Assembly (NCBI GenBank): GCA_049999725.1
Contig: JBNGIS010001142.1
Coordinates: forward strand, 65,046-88,791
Source: Haplomitrium mnioides
Lineage: Eukaryota > Marchantiophyta > Haplomitriopsida > Calobryales
Direction of reading: 5' to 3'
Length of the DNA: 23,746 nucleotides
Shown: positions 1 through 10,219 of the stretch, piece after piece
Layout: each line of letters begins with the position of its first letter
How positions within the stretch are numbered: position 1 is the stretch's first letter
Made by a program: the position numbers and the translations under genes
The notes under the pieces: model-generated
Told to the model about the DNA's origin: nothing
The model's database searches: none
Seen by the model: the letters and a program-made list of their open reading frames with translations, nothing else

Positions 1-292
1 AAAGAACCTTGACCATCACCTTTGTCTTTTTCACAGGGAAGGTGAAAAATTCAACATGGGCATTTTAGTCCAAATGACCATGTTTTGAGAGGGGCACAGA
101 GCCCACATATAGGGTTGCTTGTGCAGTCAAATTTGACCATTGTCCTCTTCAAGGCCTTACAAAAGAAATTCTGCTTCAACGAGATGAAGCTATGGGACAT
201 CTTCACCAAGGATTTGTAGTCAGCTTTCCACGATGTCAAGTTGAGATCAAAAAGATTTGTTTTCATTTGTTTTAATTTTTTTGTTGCTCAGT

Positions 293-572
293 AGTCCCTT
301 CGCACGGGGACACAAGAGTCTATGCGCGCATGAACTCCCGAGTCTACGCATGTAGGAACTGAGGAGTCCAAGCAGGCTTGGACTCCCTAGTCTATCCGCA
401 CATGCATGCTCAAGGACTAGGGAGCCCATGCGCGCATGGACTTCCAAGACTAGACGCATTTGGTTTCCTGAGTCCATGCGCATAGAGACTCCTTAGTCCT
501 TGCGTATCTCTACACGTTTGGACTATTGAGCCCATGCTCGCAAGGACTCCCTAGTCCATGCAAGCATGGACT
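293..572. repeat. 24-bp palindromic minisatellite in intron 1 of G1a
   Basis: About eleven units follow the pattern AGTCCATGCGCGCATGGACT plus a 4-nt spacer. Unit starts counted at 293, 317, 341, 365, 389, 423, 447, 471, 495, 529 and 553 give a 24-bp period, with two 34-bp exceptions. The 20-nt core is its own reverse complement. Units vary mostly at the CpG positions (for example GCGCGC to GCAAGC or GTATCT). The array fills the intron between exon 1 (ends 240) and exon 2 (starts about 683). Confidence 0.9.
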
Positions 573-1871
573 ATAGTGCATCTTTGGTCTTAGACCACAT
601 GTTGAAACACTCTTAGTCCCTTATTAAACTTTTGAAATTATTTTGTATTAAGTCATTGAATGTTTATTTTTTCTGTTTCTAGTTTTCTCAATATTTGTTA
701 TACTTTGTCAACGCTTTTCCGGATGCGAAGCCAGTAGAAAGGGACTTCATAAAGTTTTCCATCTCTATAAAAATTTTGAAAGTCAAGCCATGTGTATATA
801 TCCAACAACTTTTGTCGCATCCAAGTGTGGATTTGATGACTGTGGCAACAACAAAAGAACCATTTGTTGCAAAAAAAAGAAAGGAGGTGGAGCTAGTCGA
901 GGCTCCAAAAAGAAAAGAAGCAAGTCGTACCCAAGAAGAAGCATATGCTCCCAACACTTGTTGAAGAGGAGTCGGTACCGCCCCCATCTCCAACCAATTC
1001 ATCTTCTGTGGCCTCTTCATCTTCAACTCCTAGCAGCTCAGAGGAGGAAGTAGAGCTGGAGTCGGTGCAAGCTCCAACCTCAAGAGCAAAAGGGCAATCA
1101 CACAAGGAGATCCAGACCTTTCATGAACGTGAGCAAGTGAATCCTTAGGCAGTATCTAAAGGAGACAAAAATAAGATTAGGGAGTCTGCCATCCAGCAGT
1201 GTAGAGTCCTTGAGGAAACAATAGCAATTCGGCTAGAGAATTCAAACCTTCCAAAACTTGAATTGGATGGTTGAAGGCCATTCTAGATTACAAGGTTAAA
1301 TGAAGATTCTCTTACAACTTCTAGCACAAAGAATGCTCACAAACAAGTATGCGCATAGTTTTTTCATTGTTGTAGTAGATCTGAAGTGCGGAGACTTTGG
1401 AGATCCCAAGTCCACTCTTGAGAAGACTGTCGCATCTAAAGACAATTGGAGAGCTCTGGGAGCTACAACAAAGCATATTTACGATGTGGGAGAAGAATAC
1501 TATGAAGGGTCAGAAGCCAAAGGCCAAAGGATCTTTGAGAATGGAAGACATAAAGTAGACACCGCAAAGGTCCCTTCAGGGTCTTCTCGACACAATTAAA
1601 ATTTCTGTTTTGAAACGGGTGGAAGTCGGAGAGCTTTCAATTGAAAAAATGTTTTGTGAGCTGGAGAGACGTAAGGTTTTGGCGGTGATGGTGAAATATT
1701 TTTGCTCTGAGGTGTATTGTAGCTCGTGAGAAGAAGCAAGGATGGAGTATCCCACCCATATTGAGTAGTCATCATTTTACTCGAGTTTTGAGAAATTGTT
1801 GGTAAGTGTTTTTTTTTTTTTTTTTCAATTCTGTTTCTAAGGTGTTTTGAAATTTTTCTTAAAGGTCATCA

Positions 1872-2212
1872 AGTCCCTGGGCTCTTGAACTCTCAAGTCC
1901 ATGCTTGCATGGACTCAAGAGCCATTGCGTGCATGGACTCAAGTGTCTATGTACGCGTAAGTCCGTGCACACATGGACTCTCAAGTCCGTACTCGTGTGG
2001 TTTCTTGAGCCCATATGGGCATGGACTATTTAAGTCCCTAAGTACAAGAGCCTTCAGTCCATGCTTGCATGGACACTTGAGTCCATGGGCGCATAGACAC
2101 TTGAGTCTAGACGCGTAGGGACTCAAGACTCCATGCACGCATGGTCTCAAGAGTCCATGCGATGGATTTGAGAGTCAATGTGCGCATGGACTTGAGAGTC
2201 CAAGCGCACTTG
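1872..2212. repeat. 24-bp palindromic minisatellite in intron 2 of G1a
   Basis: Tandem units of the same AGTCCATGNNNGCATGGACT palindrome are separated by 4-nt spacers, often CAAG, CTTG or CTCA. The array lies in the intron that starts at the GTAAGTG donor (1802) and precedes the exon beginning near 2287. A poly-T run (about 1809-1825) lies just upstream. Because 24 is a multiple of 3, open octapeptide-repeat frames occur on both strands here; they are not genes. Confidence 0.9.
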
Positions 2213-2602
2213 TAACGTTGTTCCTATTTTAAGTCAAAGTCTTTGTTTTTTTTCTCCTCTAAATTGTTTCTCCATGCTCTATACATGGGGAGAAAATGTT
2301 CAAACGGCAGCTTACAAAAAAATTGACGGCCACTGCAAAAAAGCAAGAGAAATTGGGGGTCCAAGAAAACCCCTATAGATGAAAACCATGCCTTGAATTT
2401 TGTATCCTACCCTCTTGGTTTTTTGCTCCATTGCCAGAAAGCAAGGCAGCAAAATGAAGCTATTATCCGTCTAATCAAAGGAGGGCATAAATAGCAAGAC
2501 AAGGACTTAATGTCCTATGTCGATGGACTCAATGTGGCATTTTATCAAGTTTATGGGGAGGTCAATGCTTGACAATTGAAGAGATTGGTGAAAAATCGAT
2601 GT

Positions 2603-2975
2603 TTTTATAGACCATTTGGCAACAGAGTAAGATTGGATCTTAGATCTTGGCTCTAGATCTAGCATAGGCCTTGTCTGTGCTTTGAAGTTGATGTGAAATT
2701 GCATCATCATTGAATATGATAAACGTCAGTCTATCTATATTCCCTTGAAAGTTTTGACAATGGCTTCTTTGCCATATGATGTGACAGAATCACAGATTGT
2801 TTATGCGTACCACAAGAAGCATGTTTCTCTTGGTATTGCTAGTGTATCTAGCGATTCTCTTGCAATATCTGGGATTGGAAAGTCTCGACAAGATTCTCTA
2901 AGGGCTGCAAATGCGAAAGCTTCTCAAGAAATTGATTTAGATAAGACCATTCCTCTTGAAGAGGATAGGGCTTAA
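2603..2975 (+). other. G1a last exon: SAM-binding part of an amino-methyltransferase-like domain
   Basis: Reading from 2631 gives DWILDLGSRSSIG, then LVCALKLM, a TGA at 2694, then NCIIIEYDKRQ (to about 2729) and IYIPLKVLTMASLPYDVTES. The pattern is a hydrophobic strand ending VLDL-x-S-x-S, a helix, and a second strand ending in E-Y-D. This is the motif I / motif II arrangement of class I methyltransferases, in the position it has in beta-class DNA amino-methyltransferases, where the SAM loop follows the catalytic motif. The tail ends with KTIPLEEDRA and a TAA. G1b has GAA where G1a has that TAA, so the stop is premature by about six codons. Confidence 0.6.
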
Positions 2976-3009
2976 GCTGTAACTGCAGAGTGATGTATTT
3001 TTTGAAAAT

Positions 3010-3015
3010 AATAAA
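3010..3015 (+). promoter_or_regulatory. AATAAA polyadenylation signal of G1a
   Basis: A canonical AATAAA lies 35 bases after the G1a stop in an AT-rich 3' region. The flank from 2976 to about 3240 aligns by eye with the flank of G1b (minus strand, 15037 to about 14775), so the 3' untranslated region was duplicated with the gene. Confidence 0.5.
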
Positions 3016-3240
3016 GTATTTTTCTTACAAAATATTTTGTGCTTGGTTTTCATTCTTGTTACATTCCAAATCAAATTTATTAAGTATTTTCTTGACAACT
3101 CAAATTCTTTTGTAAAGTAATTTTTGAACAAAACGTATTGGTTTTCGTAAAAATTAGCAATGAAGTCTATGCTACCATGGAAGTTCCCTTTCTTTTTATT
3201 TCAATTTATGTATAAGTTTTCTTCAATCATTAGTTTTTGT

Positions 3241-3573
3241 AGTCCCTGCATAGAAGGGCTTCAGTAGTCTCTGTGCCCAAGTACTTCAGCAACCCATGCT
3301 CGCATGGGCTCTAGTTGTCCATGCACACATGGGACTTAGCAAACCAAGAGTGCTTTGGCTTTAGCTATCCATACACACACGGGTTTGGTATTCCATATTC
3401 GTATGGGTTTCAACAGTCTATTCACACTTTGGCTTCAACAATCCTTGTGCGAATACACCTTATGGTTATTTTTCAAAGTTCTTGCACATCTGAGATTCAA
3501 CATTCCACACGCGCATGAGCTTTAGCATTCTAAGTGCAGATGAGCTTTAGTAGACCATGCGTGTATAAGCTTT
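3241..3573. repeat. 25-bp palindromic minisatellite downstream of G1a
   Basis: Units resemble CCCATGCTCGCATGGGCT followed by TTAGC-like spacers. The CCAT landmarks lie at about 3294, 3319, 3344, 3369, 3393, 3418 and 3444, a period of 24-26 bp. The palindromic core is related to that of the intronic arrays, but the flanks differ (GGGCTTTAGCA rather than GGACTC). It begins where the alignable 3' flank of G1a ends. The corresponding position beside G1b, near 14775, has no such array. Confidence 0.85.
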
Positions 3574-4468
3574 AATGCTACGATTCAAAGTTCTAGCATG
3601 TTTAAGCATCTTTTTTTGATTGAATATGTTTCTAATAAAATTTGAATGTTTTGATCAATTTTGGAAATTGAAAATATCATTGTTAATTTTGAAATAATTT
3701 AACAAAAAATTTCTTGTATGTTTAGTATATATTCTATTTGTTGATGCTCATCCTTTTTGAAGAAGAAATTGTGAAAGCAATTTTGATAAAATTCTCATTT
3801 TGATAAAATTTTAATACAATGTGTACGTGAAATAGCTGGATGTTGCATCCTTGTGAAACAATCAAGATTCTCTCTAAATAGTCGAAACATGATTTCTTGG
3901 TTGGTATCGTAGTCGACTTGTAAGTAAGTCCCAAAGAGTTTGTAGCATGTTATGGAGTGCTTTTTGCTAGTTGCTAAAGTATCTACTCCGTTCTTGATCC
4001 CTATGTTGGACATATACCAACCCATATGAAGTTTGGACGCTCCATCCTCTATCAAATATAACTTAGCTATCAGTCTCATATATCTAAAGGTCTTTCAGAT
4101 TATTTGTAGGATATTCCTCTTTCATCTTGCTCGAATGACCACTCAATGTCTTGGTTGCATGTGATGTTGTAAATCAATAGTTGTCCCTCATTGACCTAAC
4201 CCATAAAGTGCTAGTCCAAAATATTAACTGTAGGTCCTTCCCTTGTAACCAATCAGTTCTCACCCTCTAACACTATCTTCAACGTGGAAGGTGGACCATC
4301 GTTATATTATAGTTTTTATTGCCGACCTCAGACCCGACAACAAGAATCTCGAGAGTTAGCAAGCCAAAACCCACATCTCTAGAATTCTAGCCCCGATAGT
4401 AGCCATTAGAAACCCTCACAACAAGAATTGTTATTGACCTCTAGTAGAACTAATATGTTCTTAGTTGA
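3574..4468. other. Mostly non-coding; weak unrecognised minus-strand ORF at 3795-4079
   Basis: The minus strand of 4079-3795 encodes 94 residues starting MRLIAKLYLIEDGASK and containing VDYDTNQEIMFRLFREN. An overlapping frame continues to 3734. Upstream on the same strand (about 4300-4080) short readable stretches such as IVLEGEN and NEGQLLIYNIT appear in a neighbouring frame. This looks like the decayed remains of a reading frame, but I recognise no family and cannot exclude chance. Confidence 0.3.
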
Positions 4469-5192
4469 TGTTAGGGTCCAAGATGGGAGTTAAAGACGCA
4501 CCCAAGGAGAGAAAAAGGAGGAAGAAATTGAGAAAAAGGAAGAAAGCAAGCAAGAAAATGGCAAACAACGGACACTGTCCAAACAGAAAGACAAAAGACT
4601 TTTAAAGATTCAGTTAAAATACTTTCTTAGAATTTAGTTAAAAAACATTTTTTATTATATTTAAAGTAGAAAAGTTCTTTAGGATCTAGAAATTACAATC
4701 ATAGGAATAGCACTTGTCTTCTAAATCATAGGTACCAATCAGGTCGAAAAGCAGATTAGACAGCAACAACAACTCGAACAACTGAAAATGAAGGAAAATG
4801 GAGAAAATTTGCGACGGCAAGAAGAAAAGAAAAGGAAGATGCCAGTGGTACATGAGAGTTTTGTGTGTGTATTGTAAAGTGTGTGAGTATACGTTTTGTG
4901 TTTTGTGGAGTTTTGAAAAAAAAAGATATGTGGGTAAATTATATGTTTAGTAAATTATATTAAAAAATTAATTAAATATTAATTAACTAATGTTAAATCT
5001 AAGCTACAGCCAAGCCAAGCCAAGGAGACAAGATGAGAAAAAAGGTTAAAATGGATGGCGCAGATTGAATTGATCAAAGGGTAGAAATTGAAAAGAACTC
5101 CCACGTGTGGGAGTTAGGGCCACCTTAAGAAAGAGAGGGAAATAAAATTTTCCCTCTCTCAGCCTACAGTTTCACCTATTGCTCGTTGGAAG
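4469..5192 (+). mobile_element. LTR-like sequence A (decayed LTR-retrotransposon end)
   Basis: It starts TGTTAGGGTC. A second start, TGTTAAGGTC, lies at 10787, and both are followed by similarly ordered blocks: a purine-rich stretch, a TTTAGTTA / CTTTAG block, a run rich in GTGTTTTGTG, an AATTAAAT stretch, then a GCCAAGCC-like block. A TGGCGCCG follows at 5193, resembling the primer-binding sites of some plant Ty3/gypsy elements. No matching right end or target-site duplication was found, and no gag-pol reading frame follows. Element type and right boundary are uncertain. Confidence 0.4.
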
Positions 5193-5200
5193 TGGCGCCG
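5193..5200 (+). other. Possible primer-binding site (TGGCGCCG)
   Basis: The octamer matches the start of a tRNA-complementary primer-binding site often seen just inside 5' LTRs. The following bases do not extend the match convincingly, so this is tentative. Confidence 0.25.
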
Positions 5201-7274
5201 CATGGGATATAGAATTTTCTTAGAGTTCATGGGAGAAGCACGCGCGAAGCAGTTCTTGGTTCTTGAGAAGTGTCGTTGAGTTCTCATTTATTTTCGATGA
5301 AAAAAAGGATGCACAAGAGATATGTCGAGAATATTGGTTGAAGATAGGAAGATGCAAGGTCTCATAGACGATGTGGCGTGACGACGAAAAAAAACCCAGT
5401 AGTATGTTATGAAATAGAGGGGTGTGTTCCATGGGTCCTTGTAGTAGATGGAGCGGATTTGTGAAATTGGTGGATTCTGGAGAGATGCATGGATGAACTC
5501 TTACAAGGGAATGTGCCATTCTATGGCGGAGAGGATGGTGACGAAGCGAAAGCTCTTGGTCTCGAGGACAATCCAACTGCAATAGTGGCCCATGACTCAA
5601 CAAATTAAAGATCACGTTTGTAGGAGAGGGACAATCAACATAGGACCTTCGGAGTGTAACCAAGCTTTTCCAGCAATGGTTTGGATGGTCTAGAGAATGG
5701 TAGTGGGTTCTTATCGAGGTGGAGCGGTGGCGATGGAGTTGGGGAGAAAGGACATCCTATGGCTCCAACGTGAGAAGAAAGAAACAAATGGTTGGGGAAT
5801 GTAAACTCATTTGAATGAAGGAAGAGGTAAGGAATTACTTGTAGGAAAGAGAGCCGTGCGAATATCATTTGGTTGATGTCACTGCTATGAAGTGTTAATG
5901 AAGCGGAGGAATGAGGCTTGACGAAGAACTTTGCTTGACAGTAGCCTGGCCCGAACCGATCCGATCACAAAATAGGTTGCTTATATGAAGTCTTGTATGA
6001 AGAGCCACCAAATATGCACAAGGAATTTTAAAAGAGGACGAGATCTACAAATGAGGCTTTAGGGGGTATAAAGACCGTTGATACACCCATGCAACTACTG
6101 TAACCACTGAAAGGAGCGTCATGTCACAGTGAACAATGTGATGGGATGAATATTGGAACCAAGGAAGAAGAAACTTGATCGAGAGGTAAGGGAATTTGCA
6201 CTGATTTCCTCCCTATGAAGAAGACGACCAAGATGGATCACATTAGTTGTGGACCTCTCCACCCAATTGCAGCTCCAAAGAAAGATTTAGGAAGATCCAG
6301 AGCTGAAAAAGGGAAATTGGAGGGTGAGAAGTTATGAAGGGTGCAACCCCAGAGCGATCACAGTATACAATCCGTGGAGAAGGAGATCAATGAGCTGTGA
6401 GTCTATTTCCAACAATCGAGGGGACAAGGAAGGGAACTTGAGAGAAGGAAATTTTGTTGGAAAGGAAGCCGTTGCAGTATTGTGACTTGATCAAGTAGCT
6501 AATCAACCGGATCAGAGCCTTATTCTTGGAATGGAGAAGGGTAAGCGATTCGCAGAAGGCAGCGACTCGATTGAAGTGGCAATGAGGATTCTATTCCTTC
6601 ATACCAATGGAAAATTAAAGGTCGAGCGGTTCGTCTATGGATAGTTGTATTGACATCGATGAGATTGAAAGGGGTGTAAGAATCGTGAAGACCTGCACAT
6701 CGAGCTCACACCAAAACCATTCCTTGAAGAATCGGAGGGACATCTTTGCTGCTGTGGGAGAATTGGGGAAGTCAGGAGTCAGAGTACGTTGAAGAAGGTA
6801 CTGAACGATCGCGAAGGACCAATCTGTCATCTTCCATGCGCTTGATGTCCGATGTGGCATCGGTCTTCTGTGGCAAGGGAAACCTTAATCGATGTTCATT
6901 GTTCATGTTCCACAGATAAAAGGCCATTAGATTAAGGCATATATATGGATCCGAAGTGAAAAAAACAAAGAAAAAAGAAAGAGAAAGAAAATAGGATAGG
7001 CTTTTCTGCAAGTGTGTGGATCATGGAAGGGCTGCAAGCAAACTTGTCTATGAAGAGAAGGCCGCATGAGGAGCTGCCATCATCTAAATTGCAACTTACC
7101 ATTGAGACATTGGGCTATGCTACCGCAGAAGATGATAGTTTGGGGAGGTAACGGTAATTCTATTTTGAATTTGAAAGGAAGGCTTACATGAAGCTGGGAG
7201 AGACAACCCTCGATGTAGGAAAAAATAGAAATTGCTATTATTAGGGAGTGAGTGGGAGTGACCAGCAAGACTTG
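5201..7274. other. Purine-rich non-coding DNA, possibly retrotransposon leader or internal remnant
   Basis: The plus strand is strikingly rich in A and G (GGAAG and GAAGAAG runs). The minus strand is therefore C/T-rich and depleted of stop codons, which explains its long but featureless open frames (for example 5663-5220). I found no gag, protease, reverse transcriptase or integrase motif. A retrotransposon internal region is possible from its position after LTR-like sequence A, but is not shown. Confidence 0.35.
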
Positions 7275-7284
7275 NNNNNNNNNN
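7275..7284. other. Assembly gap (10 N)
   Basis: Exactly ten N bases, a conventional placeholder. The true distance and even the adjacency of the two sides may be wrong. Confidence 0.97.
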
Positions 7285-7899
7285 GAAGTATGTTGTATTG
7301 GTACCGTGTATCTGTCCATTGAATAAAGTGCTATTCCAAGTTATATGAATGTGTATGAGTTGTAGTACACTTGTGAATGATATGCTCTTCCAAGTTATAA
7401 CACATATAAAAATCAGACATTAGTGCTTTATTTCAATTCTGTTATGGGTTACTATTCCTGAGCCAAAAGACAAACCCGCATGCCAAAAGTTGATTGCAAG
7501 TCCTTAGCCGGTCCTAGGGGAAGAAGCACCCTCACAATCCCTTGAGTCCTCGTGGACCCCACTACTACCATGACCAAGAGTATCCCTAGATAGCCTGATC
7601 AGCGGGAGTCCTTACCTTGTCCCAACCCAGTGACTGAAATCTAGAAGTTAGGCATTATACTACAACCAAACCGACCAATCCAAAAGGGCAGGGCTCCTCC
7701 TCCTATGCCCTGCACTTCAAGATCTAACAGTTGACTTCCCTCAAACTTAGTTTGATTGATTATTATTAGGGCTTCTTAGACTAATCGTAACCTTTACCCA
7801 AAAACTCCTTCTCTCGAACCAGCAAATTTAGACCGCTTGATGTTGCCTTCAACAGGGTAGTTTGACTGTCACATCTAATAAGCCTAGTGTAGACCGTAC
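7285..7899. other. Non-coding region after the gap
   Basis: An AATAAAGTGCTATTCCAAG stretch at about 7323 resembles an LTR polyadenylation region. A related TGCTCTTCCAAGTTAT phrase recurs at about 7383. No gene is visible, and no partner sequence was found that would define an LTR. Confidence 0.3.
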
Positions 7900-8290
7900 T
7901 AAATAGTTAGACATAAATAATCCTGAGATCCCCCTCCCAAATAGCATCATTTGTGCCATTTCGATAACTCGACTAGTTTGATCCAATACATCCTTAGATT
8001 TTATCCCAAATATTAACCTTTCTTGTTAGCCGATGACTAGCATAAGATAGACCTAATGTTTCAATGGATTCCTTTCTCAAACCTTAGTGTTTCTTGCCCG
8101 CTCGATACCCTAAATAGTTAGATCCAAATTTTCCTGATCCTTAGCCTTTTTTGGTTGTCCAATAGTCCGATTAGTCAAATCCGAGGTATCTTTAGATTCT
8201 ATTCCCAAAACGTATTCTTCCACATTTGCCCGATAGTTTGACAAGTGAAACCCAAAGTGATCTTGTAGTGCTTAAGCTTTTCCTATAAGA
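7900..8290. repeat. Degenerate ~70-bp tandem repeat
   Basis: Diverged units begin near 7900, 7963, 8032, 8104, 8161 and 8232 (spacings 63, 69, 72, 57, 71). Each has a GATA/AATAGT start, an ACTAGTTTGATCC-like block, a CCTTAGATTCTAT-like block and a CTTGTTTGCCC-like end. Identity between units is low, so the array is old. Confidence 0.55.
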
Positions 8291-9525
8291 ACTATTATAA
8301 GCCCGTAGTACCTCATTGCCCAATTTTAAGACATAACCAATTAACTACATATTTGTATTTCTTTCCATGTACTGAGTACATTAGACTCAAAAATATGAGA
8401 ACATTCATCTGCAGCTATACAAGATCCTTTTCCCAATGCAGAATCGTACAATGTTAATTGATTCGATTGATAGATTCTGAAAATACATAAGAAAGGCAAC
8501 TCTTCTTTGAGTCTAGTCTTGTATTTTTGGAGTCCTCTTTGCTACTTCCTATTCCTTGAAGACCTGCACAAAGCAAGACTCATCCTACCAAGCGTCACTC
8601 TATCATGTGCTGCGATAAATTAGCCTGTATCTCTACGTTGAGGAATCGTGAAGCTATCCAAATGATATAGTAATTTTGTTAATGGACAAAATGATTCCAT
8701 AGGTTGAAATCGATAGCTAACATTTGTTCTTCATGACAAAATCTGAGTGTTATAGTAGTGTGGTACACAAACCGTCAAAGAGAGATCCTTGTCATGACCT
8801 ACAGAAATACCCTTTGGACTCGGTCTATATCCTCATCCAAACTCGACACTCATCGCTATACTATACAACTATACTACAATGCAAGTACGAAAAAGTCAGG
8901 TAGAGGATTCCTCCTCCTATATCATCATTGAACCCGACTCCTAACATTGCCCCATTAGTATACTGGAACCCCAACCATAGTGAAACCATTCCTTTAGCTA
9001 AACCATATTGAAACAATTTCATTTAGACATTTGTTTCAAATTTTTGGCTTTGAGCTACATTCTATCCAAAATGCAAGTTTTTGTGAAAACAAACCACAAC
9101 TTTTATGCTTTTCATTGATTTTGAGATTTCAAATATTTTCACAAAGCTAAAAGTTTCATTCAATTTTGCATAACAAAATTGCTTCTCGATATATCAAGCT
9201 TGTTAAAATTGCCAAAAGTTAACCAGAAAAAACTCATGTAGTTTTTTTTTAAGAAAAATACCCTTATTTTTAAATATTTGGAGCTTGAAAACGTTGTCTT
9301 TTTGCCCAAAAAAAGTTATTGTTTTGAGTAGCCTGCTCTAAGTTCATAGAAGCAGTTATTAACAATGGAATGAATAAGTTGGGAAAGCACATATAATTTT
9401 TTAGAACCATGGATACTTAAATATTGTGTTTGTGCTATAAATCAACTCTTAAAATCCAATGTTGCAAATTAGTTCATAGCCAAACTGCAACGATGGAGTA
9501 GAGAAACAATTATTTCAAAAATAGC
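8291..9525. other. Non-coding stretch with no feature recognised
   Basis: AT-rich DNA with short open frames only. I see no motif, no RNA gene and no clear repeat, apart from the start of the 37-bp array at its right edge. Confidence 0.5.
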
Positions 9526-10215
9526 TTCAATAATCCATGTGTCTAGGGGATTCCAAGTTTAGCTTCAGAGTCCATGCTCAAATGAGATTCAATAATCTAT
9601 GTATGTGGCAACTTCAATGTCCCATGTGTGAATGGGGTTTCAAGTTCAACTTCAAAGTCTATATTTGCATAAGACTCAAAATTCAAGGTGCATAGGAGCT
9701 TCACCATTCATGCATGGGGTTCTGAAATCTGCTTTAGAGGCCATGCGCAAATAGTTTCTAGTGGTTTGTGAGCATATTGGGTTCTTAGTTTCACTTTGGA
9801 GTTCTTTCGTGCCCAAGCTTCATCAGTCAAATAAAGCAATTAATTCTGAGTTTTTTTTCAATATCCAAGTGCATATGGGGTTTCAACTTCTAGAAGCTTT
9901 TGAATCATTGCTTGTCTAAGTTTCCATTGCAATTATTTGTAGGGGCTTCACAAGTCCAAGCATAAAGGAGATTTTGAGTTTTGACTTTGAGTTCCTTTGC
10001 GCACAAGTTTTATCATTCCAAGTTGGCTACATATTCAAATTTTCACTTTGAAGTCCTTGTGTACATGAGGTTCTTGGCTCCACTTTTTACTACAAATGCA
10101 CCTAGGCTATGGTATTCTATATGGGCAAGGGATTCAATAGCCTTGATGCATATGGGCTCTCAATTCAACTTCAAAGTTCATGTGCATAGGATTCAATAGT
10201 CCAAACACTCAAATG
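9526..10215 (-). repeat. 37-bp minisatellite downstream of G2b
   Basis: Read on the minus strand, units begin GACTTTGAAGTTGAACTTG or GACTCTGAAGCTAAACTTG and continue with a CC-TATGC-CAT-like palindromic part; well-kept units are 37 bp. The same unit occurs on the plus strand at 22862-23375, in the same position relative to the 3' end of the G2 gene. This copy is more decayed, with short indels that break the phase. Confidence 0.75.
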
Positions 10216-10219
10216 TTTT

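Larger units (their letters stand above)
1..2975 (+). pseudogene. G1a: decayed multi-exon gene with C-terminal DNA-methyltransferase-like domain (5' truncated by window)
   Basis: Alignment by eye with the minus-strand copy at 19076-15038 gives the exon plan. The exon 1 remnant is 1-240, exon 2 about 683-1801 (ends TTG|GTAAGTG), exon 3 about 2287-2598, fused to the last exon at about 2603-2975. Exon 1 keeps a GEGEKFNM-like stretch but is broken by stops and frameshifts. Its splice donor has changed from AAG|GT to AAG|TT, and the exon 3 acceptor CAG has become CAT. Exon 2 contains VERDFIKF, a Ser-rich low-complexity linker (about 985-1060) and RMLTNKYAHSFFIVVVD. Relative to G1b about 320 bp are missing after VVVDLKC (about 1390), and about 580 bp are missing near 2600, including the HIPY region. 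Stops lie at 1146, 1272, 1284, 2694 and 2973. The last exon retains DWILDLGSRS and EYDKRQ, the methyltransferase-like signature. It is clearly a pseudogene. The gene family is not recognised beyond the C-terminal domain. Confidence 0.8.

Noticed and set aside
1947-2150. Repeat protein with CAHGL octads
   Set aside because: It is a translation of the 24-bp minisatellite. Similar frames occur on both strands of every array and none continues into flanking exons.
5220-5663. 147-residue minus-strand open frame
   Set aside because: It lies on the C/T-rich strand, where stop codons are rare. Composition is Ser/Leu/His/Pro-biased with no motif, and the overlapping frames are equally open.
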